Shown piece by piece: positions 1 through 5,427 of a stretch of DNA of 5,868 bases. The notes beneath the pieces were generated by a model, which searched no databases, was not told where the DNA came from, and was given only the letters and a program-made list of their open reading frames with translations. Source of the stretch: JBDHTO01 sp039808665 (GTDB taxonomy: Bacteria; Pseudomonadota; Alphaproteobacteria; Paracaedibacterales; JAKBAR01); contig JBDHTO010000073.1 of assembly GCA_039808665.1 (NCBI GenBank), positions 1-5,868 on the forward strand, given 5' to 3'. How positions within the stretch are numbered: the first letter of the stretch is position 1; each line of letters starts with the position of its first letter. Position numbers and translations under genes: made by a program.

Positions 1-1146
1 ATGCTCTCTCTTTTGGCTGCGTCCTCTTTGGCTCTTGTTCTCACGGCGTGTGATAAACCTGCAGAAGGTGAAAAAGGCACAAAAACAGAGACATCCTCTG
101 AAGCAAAAACAGAGACATCCTCTGAAGCAAAAGCAGAAACAGCAAAACCTGCTGAGAAAACAGCTGAAGCTGTAAAAGCTGAAGAGAAAAAGGCTGAGCC
201 TGCGGCTGAGAAGAAAGAGGAGCCTAAAGTCCAAACTGGTGCTAACTTTAAACTCGAAGGGGCAGAGCCAACAGAGCCATCCCTTGTCACACTTGAAAAG
301 TTGGACAAAAATTTGGTTGTTGCAAAAATTGAAGGGGATGCAATTACAGTTGCGGATCTTATTGAAGCGCTCAAAGCATCACCAGAGCAAATTAAAGCTC
401 TTCCTCTTTCCAAAACATACATGGGACTTGTGAAAAGATTGCGTGATATGCGCGCACTTGTGCGTGCTGCTGAAAAAGCGGGAGCGGATAAGGATCCTGT
501 CGTTCAAAAGAAGGTAAAAGAGGCTGTCGAAGCTGTAAAGGTTAAGCAGTTTGTTGATGAAAAAATCAACGCGAAAATTACACCTGAATACCTTAAAAAG
601 CAATTCGATGAATTCATGAAGATTTACATGAAGGACGGAAAATCCGAGAAAGAATTCCGCTTGATGGTAGCTGTCGTGAAGGATCAAAAAGCCGCAGGTG
701 ATGTGATCTCTCGCGTGAAAAAGGGTGAAAAATTCGAAGATCTCGTAATGTCTGAATCCACAGATGAGAAGGTCAAAGAAACGAAGGGTGATCTTGGCTA
801 TATTCGCTTTAGCGATCTTCCAAAGGACCTTGCTGAAAAAGTTCAAAAGGCCGCGACAGGCGTGATCATCGATTCTCCAACAAAATTGGGTGAGGATAAG
901 TGGGCTGTTTTCAAGAAAATGGACCAAAGAGATGTTCCTCCTCCCACATTTGAAGAAGTGGCTCCAGATCTTAAAAAGGTTGTCATGCCACAGTTCTTTG
1001 CTGAAGTTTTGAAAGATGTGCTCAAAGAGACAAAATCTGAGATCATTGACTACAAAACGGGTACACCTGTTGATGAAGCTGCAGAAGAAAAAAAGGCTGA
1101 AGAAGCCATGAAAGCTGCGAAAGCAGAAGCTGAAAAGAAAAAATAA
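1..1146 (+). CDS. SurA/PpiC-like lipoprotein (parvulin-type peptidyl-prolyl isomerase fold), start possibly upstream of window
   Basis: Probable envelope folding factor of the SurA/PrsA/PpiC kind, anchored in a membrane by lipid. Residues 2-16 are hydrophobic and end in a lipobox LTAC, so Cys17 would be the lipidated residue; Asp18 follows, which in E. coli favours inner-membrane retention. Residues 18-80 are a Lys/Glu/Ala-rich low-complexity linker with two perfect octapeptide repeats (TKTETSSEA-type). Residues about 104-205 resemble the SurA N-terminal helical region (VVAKIEGDAITVADL, then AGADKDPVVQKK). Residues about 215-310 match a parvulin domain, with GDLGYI at 263-268 in place of the usual GGDLGWF. 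The tail 357-381 is again Lys/Ala/Glu-rich. The protein contains no histidine at all, so the parvulin active-site histidines are missing and a chaperone role is more likely than isomerase activity (inference). The signal peptide has no Lys/Arg before its hydrophobic core, so the real start may lie upstream of base 1. It converges on comEC. Confidence 0.82.
   Translation: MLSLLAASSLALVLTACDKPAEGEKGTKTETSSEAKTETSSEAKAETAKPAEKTAEAVKAEEKKAEPAAEKKEEPKVQTGANFKLEGAEPTEPSLVTLEKLDKNLVVAKIEGDAITVADLIEALKASPEQIKALPLSKTYMGLVKRLRDMRALVRAAEKAGADKDPVVQKKVKEAVEAVKVKQFVDEKINAKITPEYLKKQFDEFMKIYMKDGKSEKEFRLMVAVVKDQKAAGDVISRVKKGEKFEDLVMSESTDEKVKETKGDLGYIRFSDLPKDLAEKVQKAATGVIIDSPTKLGEDKWAVFKKMDQRDVPPPTFEEVAPDLKKVVMPQFFAEVLKDVLKETKSEIIDYKTGTPVDEAAEEKKAEEAMKAAKAEAEKKK
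81..132 (+). repeat. Perfect in-frame 24-bp tandem repeat (about 2.2 copies) in the lipoprotein linker
   Basis: The unit AAAAACAGAGACATCCTCTG plus AAGC occupies 81-104 and repeats identically at 105-128. Identity continues to 132 before breaking at 133 (A to G). The unit is eight codons, so loss or gain of a copy keeps the reading frame and only changes the length of the linker between the lipid anchor and the folded part. Absence of even silent differences suggests a recent duplication by slippage. Confidence 0.9.
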
Positions 1147-1150
1147 GAAT

Positions 1151-1174
1151 CGTTTCCGTAACGGAGCGTTTTTT
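1151..1174 (+). terminator. Intrinsic terminator of the lipoprotein gene
   Basis: Five bases after the TAA there is a short stem: TCCG (1155-1158) pairs with CGGA (1162-1165) around a TAA loop. It extends outward through a T-G wobble and the CG/CG pair 1151-1152 with 1167-1168, with one bulged T. Six T residues follow (1169-1174). The stem is modest, and a second, longer hairpin follows about 10 bases later as a back-up. Confidence 0.6.
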
Positions 1175-1184
1175 ATTCGATATT

Positions 1185-1216
1185 AAAACCGGGGTAATAT
1201 AACCTCGGTTTTTTTT
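1185..1216. terminator. Bidirectional intrinsic terminator between convergent genes
   Basis: AAAACCGGGGT (1185-1195) pairs with ACCTCGGTTTT (1202-1212) in an 11-bp stem with one G-T wobble and a six-base AT loop. On the + strand the stem runs into eight T residues (1209-1216), and on the minus strand into TTTTAATA. It therefore can stop both the lipoprotein transcript coming from the left and the comEC transcript from the right, whose stop codon lies 21 bases away at 1237. Confidence 0.8.
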
Positions 1217-1236
1217 ATGATGGGTCGTATCCAATC

Positions 1237-3267
1237 TTATAGTTTATGTCCCCAAGGCTTATCCTTATCTACATCGCTTGTATTTTCAATTTTCAACGGA
1301 TGCAGCCATAGCACGATCGTCCCACCCTTGAGATTTAGGCGCGAGATCAGAAGGGGAAATTTATTTGGGTTTTTCTGGCTCTCTGGGGAAAAAGGCTGTG
1401 TATTTTGACAAAGGCGATCAAGATAACCATTTGTGATGATGATTTTCATATCCTTCGTTGCACATTTATTTTTAAGCCAAATTTTTGAGTGTTCTCTTGG
1501 ATCTGCAATCAAAAGGATACCATTTTTATCAGTGAGATCATCGCTTTCCCATACTTTGACTTCATTGACGCCAAGATGCCTTTGCCACATGGCTTTTTCA
1601 AACCATCCTAAATGTTTTGAAACCTCAAGCTTTCCTTTGTGAAAGAAACCAATGCCCTTGGGCGATACAAGGATATCGGGTTGTCTTATCGTCAATGCAA
1701 GACAGCAAGCTATACTCATGGGGAAGATGCCAAAAAGCTTAAGCTTTCCTTTCCATAAACAGATCCAAAGGCCGCCAAAGGTAAAAAGAATGATAAAACT
1801 ATCGGGGAGAGAGGGGACAAGGATTGCCGCACCCGGAAAAGACTGAACCCAAAATGCGATTGAACTGAGTGTTTTTATACTCCACGCAAAAAGATCAAAG
1901 CACCACTGTATTCCGCCGAATATCATGGAAAGTGTTGCAAGAAGTGCGCTTGGCATCACAAACAGACCTGTGAGGGGGATAGCTAAAAGATTACCAAGAA
2001 GAGCTTGGGCCGTTAAGCGATTGAACAAAGCCATAGTAAAGGGCGTTGTGGCAAGTGTAGCGATGACGGTGGAAAATATAATGCCTGTGACATAAACGAT
2101 GAATTTTCTGTGCCATCCCCCATCCTTTGACCACAAATAAAGGGGCCGCCACCCCATGTCATAAAAGGCAATAAGTGCCGTAACAGCCGCAAAAGATAGT
2201 TGAAAACTTGCTGAGATGATCGCCTCTGGAGAAATAAGGAGAATGATAAAGGCTGCAATCGCAAGCACACGCATGGAGATAGGCCGTCTGTTCACCATAA
2301 TGGCGATCATCGCGATACTGGTCATAATAAAGGCACGAATGGAAGGATATCCCATCCCTGAGATGAAAAGATAAGCGCAGGTGAATACAATACCAAAGAA
2401 AGCAGCCCATTTTTTGATAGGATATTTTTCAGTAATATACATGGAAAGAGCGAGTCCTCCGCGGACCATAAAAAAGACAAATCCCGCAATCAGGCTGAGG
2501 TGTAACCCTGAAATGGCAAGAATATGGGCAATTCCCGAATCTGCAAACGCTTGTCGTGTTGCAAAGGAAATCTTAGAGCGCTCACCTGTGACAAGGGCTG
2601 CGGCAATGGCACCCGATTCTCCTGGGATATGTGTGTAAAAGCGTTCAGTGATATTTCGCCTGATTCGAGCAAGTGAAGAATATTCATCCGTTTTTGTGAC
2701 TTTATGGAGGGAGAGAAGCCTCCCTTGCGCGGAAATCCCCTCTAAATATGCCTTACGTCGTTGGTCTAGTCCCCCTGGAAAAATAGGCGGATGAAAGGGA
2801 AAGAGTGATACGTTTCCCTCAACATGGTCACCGATATGTGCAGAAGGTAATGGGGTCGTTTGAAAGGATACTTTGACTTTTTTGAGTGGGGTAGGGGGAT
2901 TTTCGATGGCACCGATAACCCATTGCTGTCCTTGTTCTTTATCCAGGATATCGACAATGGTTCCACGAAGTGTAAAGGATGGGAGATTTTTTTGAAGGAG
3001 AGGGGTATCAAGAATCCCTACTTTAAGCGTCATAAGTAAATACCCAAGGATGAGATAAAGAAGGCCATAAAAAAAATAGCTTCGCATAAAAAACTTGTTG
3101 TAAATCAACCCGATAAGAACGCAAAGCAAGGGGGCGTAGGTCATATACATGGGAAAATGAGGGGCAATAAAATACATGCCCGCGCCCGTCCCAAGACAAA
3201 CAGGCATCCAGAGAAAATATTCTCTGCTTGTTTGCTCCTTAAACAGATTGAGAAGGCGGTTGAGCAT
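1237..3267 (-). CDS. comEC: ComEC/Rec2-family DNA-uptake channel protein, no metallo-beta-lactamase domain
   Basis: Polytopic inner-membrane protein that in competent bacteria carries single-stranded DNA across the cytoplasmic membrane during transformation. It has 676 residues. The first 85 hold several membrane segments, followed by a soluble OB-like/DUF4131-type region (about 95-190) and the competence core (about 220-510). Recognisable core signatures are GIAHILAISGLHL (245-257), SGMGYPSIRAF (303-313), the SPEA..SASFQLSFAAV stretch (346-362) and the TTPF..GNLLAIPLTG stretch (408-434). The 530-676 tail is soluble-looking and lacks the HxHxDH motif of the metallo-beta-lactamase domain fused to ComEC in Bacillus-type proteins; a short tail is common in alphaproteobacterial homologues. 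The reading frame is intact. The chosen ATG has no clear Shine-Dalgarno sequence upstream. fabH lies 130 bases upstream in the same direction. No other competence gene is visible here, so natural transformation cannot be inferred from this gene alone. Confidence 0.92.
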   Translation of the reverse strand: MLNRLLNLFKEQTSREYFLWMPVCLGTGAGMYFIAPHFPMYMTYAPLLCVLIGLIYNKFFMRSYFFYGLLYLILGYLLMTLKVGILDTPLLQKNLPSFTLRGTIVDILDKEQGQQWVIGAIENPPTPLKKVKVSFQTTPLPSAHIGDHVEGNVSLFPFHPPIFPGGLDQRRKAYLEGISAQGRLLSLHKVTKTDEYSSLARIRRNITERFYTHIPGESGAIAAALVTGERSKISFATRQAFADSGIAHILAISGLHLSLIAGFVFFMVRGGLALSMYITEKYPIKKWAAFFGIVFTCAYLFISGMGYPSIRAFIMTSIAMIAIMVNRRPISMRVLAIAAFIILLISPEAIISASFQLSFAAVTALIAFYDMGWRPLYLWSKDGGWHRKFIVYVTGIIFSTVIATLATTPFTMALFNRLTAQALLGNLLAIPLTGLFVMPSALLATLSMIFGGIQWCFDLFAWSIKTLSSIAFWVQSFPGAAILVPSLPDSFIILFTFGGLWICLWKGKLKLFGIFPMSIACCLALTIRQPDILVSPKGIGFFHKGKLEVSKHLGWFEKAMWQRHLGVNEVKVWESDDLTDKNGILLIADPREHSKIWLKNKCATKDMKIIITNGYLDRLCQNTQPFSPESQKNPNKFPLLISRLNLKGGTIVLWLHPLKIENTSDVDKDKPWGHKL

Positions 3268-3299
3268 GGAAAAAAGCTTGAAAAAGTCCGGATAGAGCT

Positions 3300-3328
3300 A
3301 TTTTGACAAGTAAATTTTGATCCTTCAA
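3300..3328 (-). promoter_or_regulatory. Candidate promoter for comEC
   Basis: On the minus strand TTGAAG (3328-3323) is separated by exactly 17 bases from CAAAAT (3305-3300), each matching four of six consensus positions. It sits about 33 bases before the comEC start. Between fabH and comEC (3268-3397) I see no hairpin with a T-run, only the short inverted repeat GTCTTTATAGAC at 3382-3393. Read-through from fabH is therefore also possible. Confidence 0.33.
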
Positions 3329-3397
3329 GGCTCTGAAATAGAGTGAGGAAATAGTAAGCCAGTTATTTCTTTATGAGTTTAGTCTTTATAGACGTAA

Positions 3398-4357
3398 TTA
3401 AAGAATAATATAGCTGGCACCCCAGGTAAACCCAGCACCCATAGCGGGTGCCATAATTTTCATGCCGGATTTTAGTTGCCCCGATCGTTTGGCATGGTCG
3501 AAGGAAAGGGGAATGGTTGCAGCGGATGTGTTAGCCTGAAAAGCAATGGTGGAGATAACTTTCTCCGACGGAAGGTTAAGGCGTTCCCCAAGCGCATTCA
3601 AAATACGTTGATTCGCCTGATGCGGAATCATAAGATCAATATCAGAAAGGCTAATGCTATTGCGTTCACATACCTCAAGCACGACATTCGCCATTTTTTC
3701 AACAGCGTGCTTAAAAACGGTTTTACCGTCCATGGTCAAAGGCCCAAAAGCTTGGAGTCCAACGCCACCTTTTGTGCACAAAGCTTCCGCGCACCGTCCA
3801 TCGGCATAAAGTTTTGTGTCAATAACCCCAATCTCTTCCTCGGTTTCTCTAGCCTCAAGAATAAATGCACCTGCGCCATCGCCAAAGAGGACGCACGTTG
3901 TACGATCTTTCCAATCAAGAATTCTGGACATGGTTTCTGCTCCAATGACGAGGGCGCGATTGGCTTGGCCGGATTGGATGAGTGTTGCCGCACTGTTCAG
4001 AGCATAAAGAAAACCACTACACACAGCCTGTACGTCAAAAGCCTGACAGGAAGGTATGTCAAGTTTAGCTTGGACAAGTGCTGCGGTTGATGGGAAAATA
4101 AGGTCCGGTGTTGTTGTTGCAAGAACAATAAGATCGATATCCTGTGCTGTGATTTTCGCATCTTCCATAGCCCGCTTTGCTGCTTGGACTGCGAGGTCGG
4201 ATGTCATTTCATCATCGGCGGCAATATGGCGTTTTTCAATGCCCACGCGAGAACGAATCCACTCATCCGAAGTATCGATAATCGATTCAAGATCTTTGTT
4301 TGTAAGAAATTTTTTTGGAAGGTGTCCTCCCATTCCTGTGATCACCGCGCGCATCAT
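3398..4357 (-). CDS. fabH: Beta-ketoacyl-ACP synthase III (FabH)
   Basis: Condenses acetyl-CoA with malonyl-ACP to give acetoacetyl-ACP, the first step of type II fatty-acid synthesis in the cytoplasm. It has 319 residues, the normal family length, and is complete. The N-terminal half starts MMRAVITGMGGHLP and contains the family signature TSDEWIRSRVGIEKR (29-43). The catalytic triad is visible: Cys113 in DVQAVCSGF, His246 in IPHQANQR, and Asn276 in QANTSAATIP. The FGDGAGA loop (158-164) and the C-terminal GAGFTWGA also fit. Two ATG codons are adjacent. The first (4355-4357) sits 8 bases from a GGGAGA ribosome-binding site, and the second would place the active-site Cys at 112 as in E. coli; either is possible. 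Upstream is a tRNA and not plsX, and downstream is comEC and not ihfA, so it is outside the cluster in which fabH is often found. It could be co-transcribed with the tRNA. Confidence 0.97.
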   Translation of the reverse strand: MMRAVITGMGGHLPKKFLTNKDLESIIDTSDEWIRSRVGIEKRHIAADDEMTSDLAVQAAKRAMEDAKITAQDIDLIVLATTTPDLIFPSTAALVQAKLDIPSCQAFDVQAVCSGFLYALNSAATLIQSGQANRALVIGAETMSRILDWKDRTTCVLFGDGAGAFILEARETEEEIGVIDTKLYADGRCAEALCTKGGVGLQAFGPLTMDGKTVFKHAVEKMANVVLEVCERNSISLSDIDLMIPHQANQRILNALGERLNLPSEKVISTIAFQANTSAATIPLSFDHAKRSGQLKSGMKIMAPAMGAGFTWGASYIIL

Positions 4358-4365
4358 GAAACAAT

Positions 4366-4372
4366 CTCTCCC
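4366..4372 (-). promoter_or_regulatory. Ribosome-binding site of fabH
   Basis: The minus strand reads GGGAGAG, 8 bases before the first of two adjacent ATG codons (4355-4357). The spacing favours the first ATG over the second at 4352-4354. It lies in the 38-base gap between the tRNA 3' end and fabH. Confidence 0.6.
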
Positions 4373-4395
4373 TATGTTTTCGGTGATTCAACAGA

Positions 4396-4472
4396 TGGTG
4401 GGCCCGGCAGGACTCGAACCTGCGACAACTCCGTTATGAGCGGAGGGTTCTAACCAACTGAACTACAGGCCC
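4396..4472 (-). tRNA. tRNA with CAT anticodon (elongator Met or Ile2), CCA encoded
   Basis: The minus strand folds into a standard 77-base cloverleaf including CCA. The acceptor GGGCCTG pairs with CGGGCCC (one T-G wobble). The D stem is GTTC/GAAC, the anticodon stem CTCCG/CGGAG encloses loop CTCATAA (anticodon CAT), the variable region is TTGTC, and the T stem is GCAGG/CCTGC with loop TTCGAGT. The discriminator is A. The full G1-C72 pair, and the lack of the three G-C pairs typical of the initiator anticodon stem, exclude the initiator. C4-G69 and C5-G68 are the pairs reported as favouring lysidine synthetase (TilS) recognition of tRNA-Ile2, so an isoleucine tRNA reading AUA is plausible; sequence alone does not settle it. 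It lies 38 bases upstream of fabH on the same strand. Confidence 0.95.
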
Positions 4473-4484
4473 AGCATGACACTA

Positions 4485-4513
4485 TTGATGGCGAAAGCCT
4501 TGCTTAATGTCAA
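4485..4513 (-). promoter_or_regulatory. Candidate promoter for the tRNA (and possibly fabH)
   Basis: On the minus strand a perfect TTGACA (4513-4508) is followed after 17 bases by CATCAA (4490-4485), a weak -10; with 18 bases it would be ATCAAT. Predicted initiation would fall around 4478, only a few bases before the mature tRNA 5' end at 4472, a normal arrangement for tRNA genes. The -35 is convincing and the -10 is not. Confidence 0.5.
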
Positions 4514-4574
4514 GATAATTTGATGTTTTTATCTGAGTAGAGGAGGGTAAATTTTCTAGGTTTGGGCAAAATTT

Positions 4575-5282
4575 TTAGTAAAGGGTAGTGGTGTTGATAA
4601 AGGTTGATACTGGGGAATGAATGCTGTGATGATTCATGAGATCTGAGTAAAAAGAGGGGATGGAGGGTGTGAGTGTGTTATCATCAAAGCTACTGTTTGA
4701 AGTATCGAGGGTAGGTTTAATAAATCTGAGTGGAATGGCAAAGGACTCTTCATCAATATCTGTAAGAACGGGAATGAGTGCCTGAGCAAGACCACATAAG
4801 CTGAGCGGTTTTGAGAGTGGGTGCAGATAAAGATCAAGTTGAAGGAATTTTTCCATATCAAGACCCTCAAAAATATTATCCAATAGGGTAGCTTTGGGAG
4901 TCTCATCCGTATTGTCGATATGAAATGCCTCTAATTTCTTTGTATCATGGAGATGCGAAACCTTCTCACGTAACTGAGAAACCGCCTTGAGACATTCAAC
5001 AACATTGACAGTTGGATTTTTTCCATCCTGCTGCATGATAAAAATGGGAATAAAAGCGAGTTTATCAGAATAGAGCCTTAGTTCTTCAATGTGATAAGGC
5101 ATGTCAATAAAAATAAGGCTTTTAGGTGCTTTGCATTGGCGCATCTCCATAACAAGTGTTCTCAGATTATCATGAAAATGAATATTTTCTGTCCCAATAT
5201 GGGCAAATAGATAAGACAGAACCTTTCTTAGAAGGTTATTTTCTGTGATAACATGGATGGAGTAATCCTTTAGTAACTTCAT
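4575..5282 (-). CDS. Hypothetical protein, 235 aa, with receiver-like N-terminal region
   Basis: I do not recognise a family. The N-terminal 110 residues alternate in a way that suggests a Rossmann-like or response-regulator receiver fold: strand SIHVIT (8-13), helix NNLLRKVLSYLFAHIG (15-30), short strand NIHFH (33-37), helix LRTLVMEMRQC (40-50), strand SLIFIDMPY (55-63), strand FIPIFIMQQ (77-85). Asp60 sits at the end of the third strand, where a receiver has its phosphorylated aspartate, but the usual acidic pair after strand one is replaced by Thr-Glu-Asn. The rest (110-235) has no recognised domain, and its last 45 residues are rich in Ser, Thr, Asn and Pro. There is no signal peptide or membrane segment. 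The ATG at 5280-5282 is preferred: it has AAGGG 7 bases upstream, whereas the longer frame would need a TTG at 5309. It stands alone between a terminator and the tRNA, with no histidine kinase nearby. Confidence 0.72.
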   Translation of the reverse strand: MKLLKDYSIHVITENNLLRKVLSYLFAHIGTENIHFHDNLRTLVMEMRQCKAPKSLIFIDMPYHIEELRLYSDKLAFIPIFIMQQDGKNPTVNVVECLKAVSQLREKVSHLHDTKKLEAFHIDNTDETPKATLLDNIFEGLDMEKFLQLDLYLHPLSKPLSLCGLAQALIPVLTDIDEESFAIPLRFIKPTLDTSNSSFDDNTLTPSIPSFYSDLMNHHSIHSPVSTFINTTTLY

Positions 5283-5289
5283 AAAACAA

Positions 5290-5294
5290 CCCTT
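5290..5294 (-). promoter_or_regulatory. Ribosome-binding site deciding the start of the 235-aa hypothetical protein
   Basis: AAGGG on the minus strand lies 7 bases before the ATG at 5282. The upstream in-frame TTG at 5309 lacks a comparable site, so this motif supports the shorter protein. Confidence 0.5.
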
Positions 5295-5317
5295 GATTGT
5301 TTTTTGCAACTATTACG

Positions 5318-5323
5318 AGTATA
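5318..5323 (-). promoter_or_regulatory. Possible -10 element for the hypothetical gene
   Basis: TATACT on the minus strand matches five of six -10 positions and lies about 35 bases before the ATG, in a very AT-rich stretch. No good -35 is found 16-18 bases upstream (CGCTCT at 17), so it is a weak prediction. The position fits, since the gene follows a strong terminator and needs its own promoter. Confidence 0.3.
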
Positions 5324-5351
5324 TACTTTTAAACATTAATAGAGCGTTAAT

Positions 5352-5383
5352 AAAAAAATATCCTTAGCAATATGCTAAGGATA
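5352..5383 (-). terminator. Strong intrinsic terminator downstream of the dioxygenase gene
   Basis: On the minus strand a perfect 11-bp inverted repeat (TATCCTTAGCA / TGCTAAGGATA, 5359-5369 with 5373-5383) with a three-base loop runs directly into seven T residues (5358-5352). The + strand side has no T-run, so it acts on minus-strand transcription. It lies 44 bases after the dioxygenase stop codon and separates that gene from the hypothetical gene. Confidence 0.9.
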
Positions 5384-5427
5384 AATAGTTAATAATTAGT
5401 ATTCTGTATTTCAATTTAATCAATAAT

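Noticed and set aside
379..927. 182-codon minus-strand open frame antisense to the lipoprotein gene
   Set aside because: The peptide is Phe/Leu/His-rich, as expected from the complement of Lys/Glu-rich codons, and the sense frame has a clear lipobox and parvulin-like motifs.
3303..3308. Perfect TTGACA on the + strand
   Set aside because: No -10-like hexamer occurs 16-18 bases downstream and no + strand gene follows.
3382..3406. Inverted repeat GTCTTTATAGAC just after the fabH stop as a terminator
   Set aside because: The stem has only four pairs and no T-run follows on the minus strand.
3476..4090. 204-codon + strand open frame antisense to fabH
   Set aside because: It lies wholly inside fabH, which has all catalytic motifs. 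The peptide has no recognisable domain, and no promoter or ribosome-binding site is evident.
4056..4453. Two overlapping + strand frames ending in GPAGLEPATT and GRTRTCDNS-type peptides
   Set aside because: These endings are the well-known translation of the antisense strand of a tRNA. The frames run over the tRNA and the complement of fabH, and are not genes.
5336..5394. Three copies of TTAATA (two spaced by 11 bases) as an operator
   Set aside because: The stretch is extremely AT-rich, the hexamer is expected by chance, and one copy lies beyond the terminator hairpin.
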